From the NCBI GenBank assembly GCA_050485385.1, contig JBJHBG010000021.1:1-49349 (forward strand): DNA of 49,349 nucleotides, given 5' to 3'. The notes under the pieces were generated by a model. That model saw only the letters and a list, made by a program, of their open reading frames with translations. It was not told where the DNA came from and made no database searches. The position numbers and the translations under genes are program-made. Source of the stretch: RECO01 sp050485385. Its GTDB lineage: Bacteria; Pseudomonadota; Alphaproteobacteria; Geminicoccales; Geminicoccaceae. This document shows, piece after piece, positions 1 through 7,960 of this stretch (the first letter of the stretch is position 1; each line of letters starts with the position of its first letter).

Positions 1-1192
1 GGATCAGGTTGGTCCAGGCATCGCCCCAGGCGACGGCCATGGCGACGCGGCCGACGTCGGCGCCGAGATCGAGCGCGGCCGGCAGCATGATCGGTGCCTG
101 CACCGCCCATTGGCCGCCGCCGGAGGGCACGAAGACGTTGACCAGCCCGGCGGAAAGGAAGGTCCAGAGCGGCAGCGTCTCGGCCGAGGCGATGGCGACG
201 AAGGCGCGGCTCAGCGCCTCGGCCATGCCCGAGCCCGCCATCATGCCCATGATGCCGGCGTAGAAGGGAAACTGCACGATGATGCCGGCGGCACCCTTCA
301 CCGCCTCGGTCACCGCCGCCAGCAGGCGGCGCGGCGTGCCGTGGAGGAGAATGCCCAGCATCAAGAACAGGAAGTTGACGATGTTGAGGTTGAGGTCCGC
401 GCCCCGCACGAAAAAATAGTGGACGAGGTAGGCCATGCCGGCGGCGCCGACCAGGATGGACAGCACGCGGCTGGTTTCCAGCTTGTCGGCGGGCCGGTCG
501 GTGCTGCCGGTGTCGGGGATGAGGTCGCTCTCGCGCAGCTTCGCTGGGTCGACGTGCACCGCCGGGCCGCCGCGGCCGACCATCAGGTAGTTCACCAGCG
601 GGATGACCACGAAGAGCGCTGCCACCAGGACCAGGTTGTAGGTCGCGAAGATGGTCTGGTCGGTGGAGATGACGCCCACCAGATCGGCGGCGAAGTGACC
701 CTCGGTGGCAACGGTCAGCGGCACCGAGCCCGCCAATCCGCCGTGCCAGACGACGAAGCCGGAATAGGCGCTGGCGATCAGGAGGCGATAGTCCACCGTC
801 GGCCCGCGCTGCGCGAGCTGGCGGGCGAACAGGGCGCCGATGACGAGGCCGAAGCCCCAGTTGATCCAACTCGCGACCAGCGCCACCAGCGTGACCAGCA
901 CGATCGCTTGGCCCGGCGTGCGAGCGAGCGTGGCGACGCCCGCCAGGATGCGGCGAAAGACCGGCGTGGTGGCGAGGACGAAGCCCGTCACCAGGATCAG
1001 CACCATCTGCATCGAGAAGGTGAGCAGATTCCAAAAGCCGTTGCCCCAGTACTCCACCATCTGCAGGGGCGTGGAGCCAAGGCCGAGGCCGCCGGCGAAG
1101 ACGACGAGCGAGAGGAGGATGGCGAGGACGAACGGATCGGGCAGATAACGGTCCACCAACCGGACCGAGCCCTCGGTGATGCGATCGAGCAT
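1..1192 (-). CDS. atoE: Short-chain fatty acid transporter, AtoE family (3' end outside window)
   Basis: Inner-membrane permease of the AtoE family, which takes up short-chain fatty acids such as acetoacetate or butyrate. The 397 visible residues start MLDRITEGSVRLVDRYLPDP, closely like E. coli AtoE, and include the conserved YWGNGFWNLLTFSMQM stretch. They end in RVAMAVAWGDAWTNLI, which in the family precedes the last ~50 residues, so the gene runs off the left edge almost complete. The ATG at 1192 is preceded by GAGGGGGG at 8-nt spacing; an in-frame ATG at 1213 has no such site. It lies 65 nt downstream of the nitroreductase gene on the same strand and probably belongs to the amidase-nitroreductase unit. 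The substrate is inferred from family only. Confidence 0.9.
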   Translation of the reverse strand, partial: MLDRITEGSVRLVDRYLPDPFVLAILLSLVVFAGGLGLGSTPLQMVEYWGNGFWNLLTFSMQMVLILVTGFVLATTPVFRRILAGVATLARTPGQAIVLVTLVALVASWINWGFGLVIGALFARQLAQRGPTVDYRLLIASAYSGFVVWHGGLAGSVPLTVATEGHFAADLVGVISTDQTIFATYNLVLVAALFVVIPLVNYLMVGRGGPAVHVDPAKLRESDLIPDTGSTDRPADKLETSRVLSILVGAAGMAYLVHYFFVRGADLNLNIVNFLFLMLGILLHGTPRRLLAAVTEAVKGAAGIIVQFPFYAGIMGMMAGSGMAEALSRAFVAIASAETLPLWTFLSAGLVNVFVPSGGGQWAVQAPIMLPAALDLGADVGRVAMAVAWGDAWTNLI

Positions 1193-1257
1193 GGCCTTGA
1201 CCCCCCTCGCCATTGGCGCCTTCGGCTTAGCCGCGCCGGGCGCCGCTGACCAGGGCC

Positions 1258-2091
1258 TCAGCCGAGATCGAAGCCCTTGCGCCGAACGAAGGCGCCGAAG
1301 TCCGCGCGCTGCGGCGTTGCGTACTGCCGCGCCTTGTCCTCGGACCACCCGTAGTCGTCGACGCGGCCGAAGCGATCCTCGTCGCGCTGCCGGGCGTAGG
1401 GGCGGAGTGCCTGCCGGCGAGCGTCGTAGGCTCGAACGTGCGCCTCGACGCCGTTCTCCGACCAGCCGTTCTCGTGCACTGTCACGGCGAGCGGCAGGCG
1501 TGGCGAAGGCTTGGGGTCGTGCGCCGGATAGCCGAGCGCGAGTCCGGCGATGGGGATCACCAAGTCCGGCAGCCCCAAAAGCTCGCTCACCGCTTCAGGT
1601 TTACTTCGTAACCCACTGATGCAACAGCAACCAAGGCCTGACGCTTCTGCGACGAGCACGAACGTGGCCAGCACGATGGCACCATCCACCGTGGCGTTGA
1701 AGAAGGCGTCCAGATGGTCGTTGACGAAGGCGTGGCCGCGCCAGGCGTGGAGTTGGCGCTGCCGCCGGGCGTTGCCGCAGAGGACGGCGAGCGCGGGGGC
1801 TTGGGCCACCCAAGGCTGGTCGTCGACCGTGGCCGCCAAGGCGGCGAGCAAGGCGGGGTCGGTTACCAGGACGACGTCTGCCTGTTGCAGGTCGCTCTTG
1901 GTGGGCGCGGCGAGGGCGAGAGCCGCGAGGGTGCGCACGAGCGCCGGCTCGACCGGCCGCTCGGCGAAGCGGCGGCAGGACGCACGCGCGGCGAGGGTGC
2001 CGGCCAGGGCGACGTGGTCGAGGGCCGGCGGCACGTCCGGGACCTCGCCGAAGCGAAAGGCCAAGGCGTCTGCGAGCGGGCGGACGGTCAT
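1258..2091 (-). CDS. NADPH-dependent nitroreductase / FMN reductase family protein
   Basis: A 277-residue flavoprotein of the nitroreductase fold. The N-terminal RASCRRF motif (FMN phosphate contact), the run TVDGAIVLATFVLVAEASGLG and the C-terminal LGLPDLVIPIAGLALGYP place it near NfsA-type NADPH nitroreductases. Such enzymes reduce nitro groups, quinones or flavins with FMN; the true substrate is unknown. The ATG at 2091 overlaps the amidase stop codon by four bases (ATGA), so the two genes are translationally coupled. The coupling to an amidase suggests a catabolic rather than detoxifying role (inference). The C-terminal ~70 residues are charged and rich in Tyr and Arg, as in NfsA-like proteins. 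Confidence 0.85.
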   Translation of the reverse strand: MTVRPLADALAFRFGEVPDVPPALDHVALAGTLAARASCRRFAERPVEPALVRTLAALALAAPTKSDLQQADVVLVTDPALLAALAATVDDQPWVAQAPALAVLCGNARRQRQLHAWRGHAFVNDHLDAFFNATVDGAIVLATFVLVAEASGLGCCCISGLRSKPEAVSELLGLPDLVIPIAGLALGYPAHDPKPSPRLPLAVTVHENGWSENGVEAHVRAYDARRQALRPYARQRDEDRFGRVDDYGWSEDKARQYATPQRADFGAFVRRKGFDLG

Positions 2092-3455
2092 CGTGCCGGC
2101 TCGCCCAGCAGCCACGCCGCCTGTCGCACCAGCGTCCGATCCATGCTGGCGAAGCCCGCGAGTTGGAGGCCCATGGGCAGACCGTCGACCTCGAGGAGCG
2201 GAAGGGAAATCGCCGGCAGGCCGAGGAAGGTCCAGTAGGTCAGGGTGGTCCGGCTGCCGGTGTTCGCCAGCCCGATCGGCGCCGGCCCCGAGCCCGCCGG
2301 CAGCAGGAAGCCGTCGTAGCGGCCGGCGAGTGCGGTCACGCGCGACCGCAGGAGCCGCCGCTCCTCGTGGATGGCGGCATAGGCTGCGAGGTCCAGGCCG
2401 AGCCCGCGCTCCAGCAGATCCAGGATATGGCGGGAAAGGCCGTCCGGCTGACGTTCGCGATAGCCCAGATAGGGCCAGCGCATGTCGAAGGCCATGAGGT
2501 CCAAGGCGCGCTCCGCTACCGGCTCGAGTGCGCTGGTGAGCGCCGTCAGCAAGGGGTCCGCTGCGGGCTCGACGATCGTCACGCCGCGCTGCCGCAGTCG
2601 GTCGAGACCATCCTCGAAAGCCTGGAGCGCAGAGGGCTCCAACTCCCGCATCCAGCCGTCGAGCCGCAGCACCGTGAGCCGGCGCGGCGGCAGCGGCTGC
2701 AACGGTCCATCGACGGCGCCGCCGAGGCTGCCGCCGGCATGGCCCGGCGCCCGCTCCGCGACCCAGCGGGCGAGCCGCCAGGCATCCTCGACGTGCGGGG
2801 CGATCACGCCCAGATGGTCGAGACTGGCCGACACCGGGTGGATGCCGCCGAGGGAGAGGGCGCCGAAGCTGGGCTTGTAGCCGACCACGCCGCAGAACGC
2901 CGCCGGCCGCAGGATCGAGCCGAGCGTCTGGGTGCCGAAGCCGGCGGCGACCATGCCCGCGGCGGCAGCGGCCGCCGCACCCGACGACGAGCCACCGGGC
3001 GTGCGCGCGGGATCGTTCGGGTTCACCGTCGGCCCGGAGGCGCCGGTGGCGAACTCGGTGGTGACCGTCTTGCCGACGACGATGCCGCCGCCGTCGCGTA
3101 CCGCGCGGACGCAGGCGGCATCGATGTCGGGCTCGGCGTCGGCGAAGAGCGGGCTGTTCATGCGGGTGGGAAAGGCGGCGGTGGCGACGATGTCCTTCAC
3201 GCCGATCGCCATGCCGTCGATGGGCGACAGCGGCCGGCCGGCCCGCCACCGGGCACTCGCCGCATCCGCGGCCGTGCGGGCGGCATCCAGGTCGTAGACA
3301 ACGAACGCCCGCACGTCCGGCTCCGCCAGCGCGATGCGCTCCAGGTGCCACTCCAGAACGGCGCGGGGCGAGGTGGCACCGTCGCCGAAGTCAGTGGTCG
3401 TGCTGGTAAAGGATGGACCGCGGGCCACCAGCCCGGCCGGTTCCGAGGTGCGCAT
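2088..3455 (-). CDS. Amidase signature (AS) family amidase
   Basis: A 455-residue amidase of the AS superfamily, hydrolysing a C-N amide bond by a Ser-cisSer-Lys triad. Visible catalytic elements are Lys87 in GVKDIV, the GGSSSG loop at 154-159 and the nucleophile Ser180 in TQTLGS, followed by RPAAFCGVVGYKPSFG. It is not GatA: no gatB or gatC is adjacent. The start chosen is the ATG at 3455, preceded by GGAGAG at 7 nt; a longer frame from TTG 3539 would place the start inside the inverted repeat at 3534-3555. It is the first gene of a minus-strand operon with the nitroreductase and atoE. The substrate cannot be told from sequence. Confidence 0.92.
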   Translation of the reverse strand: MRTSEPAGLVARGPSFTSTTTDFGDGATSPRAVLEWHLERIALAEPDVRAFVVYDLDAARTAADAASARWRAGRPLSPIDGMAIGVKDIVATAAFPTRMNSPLFADAEPDIDAACVRAVRDGGGIVVGKTVTTEFATGASGPTVNPNDPARTPGGSSSGAAAAAAAGMVAAGFGTQTLGSILRPAAFCGVVGYKPSFGALSLGGIHPVSASLDHLGVIAPHVEDAWRLARWVAERAPGHAGGSLGGAVDGPLQPLPPRRLTVLRLDGWMRELEPSALQAFEDGLDRLRQRGVTIVEPAADPLLTALTSALEPVAERALDLMAFDMRWPYLGYRERQPDGLSRHILDLLERGLGLDLAAYAAIHEERRLLRSRVTALAGRYDGFLLPAGSGPAPIGLANTGSRTTLTYWTFLGLPAISLPLLEVDGLPMGLQLAGFASMDRTLVRQAAWLLGEPAR

Positions 3456-3533
3456 CGTCAGGCTCTCCAAGTCGCGGATCGGCGGGGCGGCGTGCCGGCC
3501 CGCTTCGGCATGAGGCGCGGACGCATGGCTGAT

Positions 3534-3555
3534 TGTCAACAGTCGTCCGTTGACA
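3534..3555. promoter_or_regulatory. Inverted repeat between divergent amidase and AbrB-family genes (operator / promoter)
   Basis: A perfect 7-8-7 inverted repeat, TGTCAAC, 8 nt, GTTGACA. Each arm reads as TTGACA on one strand, so the element may double as divergent -35 boxes. On the plus strand TTGACA (3550-3555) is followed after 16 nt by GATGAT (3572-3577), a fair -10, only 6 nt before the AbrB-family ATG, implying a leaderless or near-leaderless transcript. The half-site resembles GntR/FadR-type operators. No regulator gene lies next to it, so the binding protein is unknown. Confidence 0.5.
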
Positions 3556-3583
3556 CGAACCGGGTGGCTTCGATGATGCGGCG

Positions 3584-4690
3584 ATGCTCGCTCGCCTGCG
3601 CTCGGCCTTGGACATCGATTGGCGTGCGCTGGCGGTGGCGCTCGCCATCGGCGGTGCGGGCGGTGGCCTGTTCGCCCATTGGAATTTGCCGCTGCCCTGG
3701 ATGATCGGCGCGCTCGTCGCGACCACCGCCACGGCGATCGCTCATGGAGTCGTGTATCCGCCGCCGGCGCGGCCCCTGCTTCGGGTACCGCTGAAGCTGC
3801 GCAACGCCATGCTGGTGATCGTCGGCATCATGCTCGGCGGAGCCTTCGATCCCGGCGTCGCCGGCGCGCCGGGTGCCTGGCTGGTGAGCCTTCTCGGCCT
3901 CGCGCTCTACGTGCCCTTGGCGCTCGTCATGGGCTTCGTCTACCTCCGCCGGGCGGTCGGCTTCGATCCGATCACGGCCTACTTCACGGCGGCACCGGGC
4001 GGCCTTGCCGAACTGACCTTCGTGGGCGCTGCCGCCGGCGGCGACGAGCGGCGCATCGCCCTCGCGCACAGCATCCGCATCATGCTGGTGGTGATGATCC
4101 TGCCGTTCTGGCTGCAACTCGCCTGGGGCTACGTGCCCGGCGCCCGCGCCTCGCTGGCGAGTGCGGCCGCCGGAATCGGCCCGCTCGATCTGGCGCTGCT
4201 CACCGCGTGCGCGCTGGGCCTGCCGTTGGCGCGGCGTCTACGGCTTCCGGCGGCGCACCTCACCGGCCCAATGCTCCTGTCGGCCGCGGTCCACCTCCTC
4301 GGTTGGACCGACAGTGCGCCACCGGCAGCCCTGGTCGCCGCGGCCCAGGTCGTGATCGGCGCCGCCATCGGCATGCGCTTCGGTGGGGTGCGTCCGGCGT
4401 TCGTCCTGCGCATGGCCTGCGTCTCGGCTGGTCTCACCGTGCTGCTGGCAGGGCTGGCGATCGCGTTCGTCGCCGGCCTCGGCCCGCTCACCGGGCTCGA
4501 CCGACTGGCCCTGCTGCTCGCCTATGCGCCCGGCGGCGTCGCCGAGATGAGCCTCGTGGCCCTGGCGATGGACGTCGATCCGGGCTTCGTTGCCACGCAT
4601 CACGTGGTCCGGATCGGCCTGATCGTGCTCCTGGTGCCGTTGACCTTTCGCTGGCTGCGGCCACGGCTGACCGGCGTGGGTTCGGCTTGA
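3584..4690 (+). CDS. AbrB family integral membrane protein (putative transporter)
   Basis: A 368-residue polytopic membrane protein of the family often labelled AbrB or ammonia monooxygenase; it is neither the transition-state regulator AbrB nor an oxygenase. The sequence is an internal duplication: APGGLAELTFVGAAAG, then AHSIRI, in the first half matches APGGVAEMSLVALAMD, then HHVVRI, in the second half. About ten hydrophobic segments are visible. The family is suspected to be a transporter but its substrate is not known. The ATG at 3584 has no Shine-Dalgarno sequence upstream and sits just after a possible -10, so leaderless translation is plausible. It precedes the CoA-transferase gene by 85 nt. 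Confidence 0.85.
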   Translation: MLARLRSALDIDWRALAVALAIGGAGGGLFAHWNLPLPWMIGALVATTATAIAHGVVYPPPARPLLRVPLKLRNAMLVIVGIMLGGAFDPGVAGAPGAWLVSLLGLALYVPLALVMGFVYLRRAVGFDPITAYFTAAPGGLAELTFVGAAAGGDERRIALAHSIRIMLVVMILPFWLQLAWGYVPGARASLASAAAGIGPLDLALLTACALGLPLARRLRLPAAHLTGPMLLSAAVHLLGWTDSAPPAALVAAAQVVIGAAIGMRFGGVRPAFVLRMACVSAGLTVLLAGLAIAFVAGLGPLTGLDRLALLLAYAPGGVAEMSLVALAMDVDPGFVATHHVVRIGLIVLLVPLTFRWLRPRLTGVGSA

Positions 4691-4725
4691 CCCACGCGGC
4701 GGGATGGTGGATCTATCCTGCCAAC

Positions 4726-4733
4726 TGTCGACA
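4726..4733. promoter_or_regulatory. TGTCGACA palindrome upstream of CoA-transferase gene
   Basis: An 8-bp perfect palindrome (TGTCGACA) lies 42 nt before the CoA-transferase start and 6 nt after a TATCCT that could be a -10. It resembles the core of GntR/FCD-type operators and shares TGTC/GACA ends with the repeat at 3534-3555, so one regulator might act on both. This is a weak, short signal. Confidence 0.3.
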
Positions 4734-4775
4734 ATTCAGGCGCGTGATCGGCGCGCAAGGGAAGGGAGGAGGTTC

Positions 4776-5966
4776 ATGCCGCATCGGCCGGCAAGCTCCG
4801 CGTTGGCGCGTTTCAAGGTGCTCGACCTCACCCGGGTGCGGTCCGGCCCCACCTGCGTGCGCCAGCTCGCCGACTGGGGCGCCGACGTGGTCAAGGTCGA
4901 GCCGCCCGCGACGGACGACGTGGGCGCCTTGGGCGGACCGCGCGCCGGCGCCGATTTCCAGAACCTGCACCGGAACAAGCGGAGCCTCACGCTCGACCTG
5001 AAGAAGCCCGAGGGCCAAGCCGTGTTTCGCCGGCTCGTCGCCTGGGCCGACGTGGTGGTGGAGAATTTCCGCCCGGACGTGAAGGGCCGGCTCGGTCTCG
5101 ACTATGCCAGCCTGGAGGCGATCAACCCCGGCATCGTGCTCGCCAGCATCTCCGGCTTCGGCCAGGACGGCCCCTACGCGCAGCGGCCGGGCTTCGACCA
5201 GATCGCCCAGGGCATGGGCGGGTTGATGTCGATCACCGGCCTACCGGGGCAGGGGCCGGTGCGCGCGGGCATTCCCATCGCCGACCTTACCGCCGGCCTG
5301 ATGGCGGCCCAGGGCATTCTGGTGGCGCTGTTGGAGCGGGAAAGCTCGGGCAAGGGCCAATGGCTGCAAACCTCGCTCCTCGAGGCGCAGATCTTCATGC
5401 TCGACTTCCAGGCCGCTCGCTGGCTGATGGACGGTGACGTGCCCAAGCAGGCGGGCAACAACCATCCGACCAGCATCCCGACCGGCGTGTTCCAGACGAG
5501 CGACGGCCACATCAACATCGCCGTGGCGGGGCAGGTCATCTGGCGGCGGTTCCTCGAGGCCATCGACCGGCTCGACCTCGGCGAGGACGAGCGCTTCGCC
5601 ACGCCGCAGGCGCGCTCGACGCACCGGGATGCCTTGAACGCCGAAATCGAGGCCATCACCAAGACGCGCGCCTCGGCGGCGTGGGTCGAGGCGTTCAACG
5701 CAGCGGGCGTGCCGACCGGTCCGATCTACCGGATCGACGAGGTGTTCGCCGATCCGCAGGTGCAGCATCTCGGCATCGCGCGCGACGTGGTGTCGACCGA
5801 GCGGGGGCCGACCCAGATCGTCGGCCAGCCCGTGCGCCTGGAGCGCACGCCCAGCGCCATCGCCGCACCGCCGCCCACCATCGGCCAGCACACCGACGAG
5901 ATCCTGGGCGATCTCGGCTACGACGCGGCCGCCATCCGGGCGCTGCGCGACGCCGGCGCCGTCTGA
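4776..5966 (+). CDS. CaiB/BaiF (class III) CoA-transferase
   Basis: A 396-residue family III CoA-transferase, moving CoA between acyl donors and acceptors through an aspartyl-CoA intermediate. The expected catalytic Asp is Asp170 in GIPIADLTAG, at almost the same position as Asp169 of formyl-CoA transferase. Other family marks are VLDLTRVRSGP, ADWGADVVKVEPP, NKRSLTLDLK, VVENFRPDV and SGFGQDGP. The ATG at 4776 follows a strong GGAGG at 6 nt, so the longer frame from 4704 is rejected. It precedes a crotonase gene by 24 nt; together they probably activate an organic acid to its CoA ester and process the double bond. The substrate is unknown. Confidence 0.92.
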   Translation: MPHRPASSALARFKVLDLTRVRSGPTCVRQLADWGADVVKVEPPATDDVGALGGPRAGADFQNLHRNKRSLTLDLKKPEGQAVFRRLVAWADVVVENFRPDVKGRLGLDYASLEAINPGIVLASISGFGQDGPYAQRPGFDQIAQGMGGLMSITGLPGQGPVRAGIPIADLTAGLMAAQGILVALLERESSGKGQWLQTSLLEAQIFMLDFQAARWLMDGDVPKQAGNNHPTSIPTGVFQTSDGHINIAVAGQVIWRRFLEAIDRLDLGEDERFATPQARSTHRDALNAEIEAITKTRASAAWVEAFNAAGVPTGPIYRIDEVFADPQVQHLGIARDVVSTERGPTQIVGQPVRLERTPSAIAAPPPTIGQHTDEILGDLGYDAAAIRALRDAGAV

Positions 5967-5990
5967 GCCCAGCCACGGGAACGCACGATC

Positions 5991-6776
5991 ATGACCGACA
6001 AGCTCTTGACCGAGGTCGCGGACGGCATCGGCCGCATCGTCTTCAACAACCCGGAACGGCGCAACGCCGTGTCCTTGGAGATGTGGGAGGCGTGCGAGGC
6101 GGCACTCGACCGCTTCGCCGCCGATCCCGAGGTCCGCGTGGTGGTCGTCTCCGGCGCGGGGGAAAAGGCGTTCGTCTCCGGCGCCGACATCTCGAAGTTC
6201 GAGAGTGAGCGCTCCAGCGCGGAGGCGGTCGCCCACTACAACGCCGCCACCGCCCGGGCCTACGGCAAGCTGTACGATTTCGCCAAGCCGACCATCGCCG
6301 AGATCACCGGCGTGTGCGTCGGCGGCGGCGTGGCGCTCGCGGTCTGCTGCGACCTGCGCATTGCGGGCGAGACGTCGCGCTTCTCGATTCCCGCCGCCAA
6401 GCTCGGTCTCGGCTACGGCTATGCCGGCCTCAGGCGCCTCGTTCACGTGGTCGGCCCGGCCTTCGCCAAGGAGTTGTTCTTCACCGGCAGGCTGTTCTCC
6501 GCGGAGGAGGCGCGCATCATGGGCCTCGTCAACCGCGTCCTCCCCGACGGCGAGGTTGCCGGCTACGTTGCCGGCTACGCCCAGGCCATCGCCGAGAACG
6601 CGCCTTTGACCGTCACCTCGGTGAAGGCGATCATCGACGGCGTCTCGAAGGATCCGGCCGACCGCGACCTCGACGCCTATCAGGCGATGGTCGACCGCTG
6701 CTTCGCCAGCCAGGACTACATCGAGGGCCGCCGCGCGTTCATGGAAAAGCGTAAACCCCGCTTCGTCGGTGCCTGA
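5991..6776 (+). CDS. Enoyl-CoA hydratase/isomerase family protein (crotonase fold)
   Basis: A 261-residue crotonase. The oxyanion-hole segments are FVSGADI (61-67) and GVCVGGG (107-113). At the place of rat hydratase Glu144 this protein has Ala135 (IPAAKLGLGYGYAG), while the Glu164 equivalent is kept as Glu161 in AKELFFTG. One acidic catalytic residue instead of two is seen in enoyl-CoA isomerases and other non-hydratase crotonases, so simple hydration is doubtful. It follows the CoA-transferase gene in the same direction and probably acts on its product. The RRNAVSLEMWE start region is normal for the family. Confidence 0.9.
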   Translation: MTDKLLTEVADGIGRIVFNNPERRNAVSLEMWEACEAALDRFAADPEVRVVVVSGAGEKAFVSGADISKFESERSSAEAVAHYNAATARAYGKLYDFAKPTIAEITGVCVGGGVALAVCCDLRIAGETSRFSIPAAKLGLGYGYAGLRRLVHVVGPAFAKELFFTGRLFSAEEARIMGLVNRVLPDGEVAGYVAGYAQAIAENAPLTVTSVKAIIDGVSKDPADRDLDAYQAMVDRCFASQDYIEGRRAFMEKRKPRFVGA

Positions 6777-6857
6777 TCGGCCGGCCGGGACTTGTCCTCC
6801 TCGCCCGCGCCGTTAGCGTAGTCGACTTCGTTTCGCGATCGTCCGAGGGAGGGAAGG

Positions 6858-7883
6858 ATGTCCACCACGGCCAGATACGGTCTCCTTGCCGGTGCGGCGC
6901 TGTCGTTGGTACTTTTTGCCGGCGACGCCGCGGCGCAGCAGATCAGGAGCTACGTCGTCACCACCGCCAGCACGGGTGGCACCTTCTATCCCGTCGGCGT
7001 CGGCATGGCGTCGTTGTGGACCGAGCGGCTGCGCGACCTGAACGTCCGCGCCTCGGCCATCTCGTCGGCGGGGTCGGCCGAGAACATCGCCATGATGCAC
7101 CAGGGCGAGGCCGAGTTCGCCATCATCGGCGGGTATTTCGGCCGCATCGCCTACGAGGGCATCGAGGAGTTCGAGCGGCTCGGCCGGCTGGACGAGTTGC
7201 GCACGATCACCAGCCTTTGGCCCAACGCCGAGCAGTGGATCATGCTCGCCGACAAGGCACCCACCGGCACCATCGAGGACGTGGTCGGCCACAGGATCAA
7301 CGTCGGCCGGCCCGGCAGCGGCACCGAACTCTACAGCCTGCACATCCTGCGCGGCCTGGGCATCGACCCGGACGCCGACCTGCAGTTCGAGTACGTGGGT
7401 TTCAGCGAGGCGGTCGACCTGTTGCGCGACGGCCGCATCGACGGTGCCAATCTGGGTGGCGGACCGCCGATCGCGGCCTTGACCGAGGCCTATTCGTCGC
7501 TCGGCGCCGATCGCATTACCATGCTCGAGTTCACCGACGAGCAGCTGGAGGCGATCCAGGCCGACAGCCCGATGCCGATGTACCGCTACACGCTCGCGGC
7601 CGACACCTATCCGGGTCAGACCGAGCCGGTCGACATCATCGCCCAGGTGACGCTGTTGGCGGTGCATGCGGGCGTCGAGGACGAGGTGGTCTACGCCATG
7701 ACCAAGGCGGTGTTCGAGAACAACGACTATCTCACGAACATTCACAGGATCATGGAGGGCATCACCCTGGAGACGGCGCTCGACGGGCTGCCGGCGCCGC
7801 TGCATCCTGGTGCCTACGACTACTACTCGGAGCAGGGCCTCGACATTCCGGACGCCCTGGTGCCGCCGGAGCGCCGCTCCTAG
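6858..7883 (+). CDS. TAXI family TRAP transporter solute-binding protein
   Basis: A 341-residue periplasmic binding protein of the TAXI family. A signal peptide (MSTTARYGLLAGAALSLVLF) ends near AAA-QQ at residue 26. The mature part begins VVTTASTGGTFYPVGVGMAS, the diagnostic TAXI ligand-site segment, followed by SSAGSAENIAMMHQGEAEFA and GRPGSGTELY. It captures a small anionic solute, often a carboxylate or an amino acid such as glutamate, for the fused permease downstream. A strong purine-rich ribosome site (GAGGGAGGGAAGG) precedes the ATG. A GC-rich hairpin follows the stop codon, which probably lets this gene be expressed above the permease. Confidence 0.93.
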   Translation: MSTTARYGLLAGAALSLVLFAGDAAAQQIRSYVVTTASTGGTFYPVGVGMASLWTERLRDLNVRASAISSAGSAENIAMMHQGEAEFAIIGGYFGRIAYEGIEEFERLGRLDELRTITSLWPNAEQWIMLADKAPTGTIEDVVGHRINVGRPGSGTELYSLHILRGLGIDPDADLQFEYVGFSEAVDLLRDGRIDGANLGGGPPIAALTEAYSSLGADRITMLEFTDEQLEAIQADSPMPMYRYTLAADTYPGQTEPVDIIAQVTLLAVHAGVEDEVVYAMTKAVFENNDYLTNIHRIMEGITLETALDGLPAPLHPGAYDYYSEQGLDIPDALVPPERRS

Positions 7884-7910
7884 GCCCAGACCAATTGATC
7901 GTGGTTGAGC

Positions 7911-7933
7911 GGCGCGGGGCTCGGCCCCGCGCC
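7911..7933 (+). terminator. Intercistronic hairpin between TRAP binding protein and permease genes
   Basis: A perfect 10-bp stem, GGCGCGGGGC / GCCCCGCGCC, with a TCG loop, 27 nt after the binding-protein stop and 28 nt before the permease GTG. There is no T-run, so it is more likely an mRNA-stabilising or partial-termination element than a full terminator. Confidence 0.6.
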
Positions 7934-7960
7934 GTCGTTCGGGGAAGGAAGGGCTCGACG

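Noticed and set aside
110..1249. Open frame of 379 codons on the plus strand opposite the atoE gene
   Set aside because: Its product is His/Arg/Ala/Gly-rich low complexity and it is the antisense of a clear AtoE frame; a GC-rich shadow.
2092..3351. Upstream extension of the nitroreductase frame through the amidase gene
   Set aside because: The extension is Arg-rich shadow sequence; the ATG at 2091 with ATGA coupling fits the family start.
3556..3583. Longer start for the AbrB-family gene at ATG 3573 or 3576
   Set aside because: These ATGs are not in frame with the conserved protein; ATG 3584 is.
3584..4690. Calling the AbrB-family gene a transcriptional regulator
   Set aside because: The protein is a duplicated polytopic membrane protein; the regulator name comes from a naming artefact.
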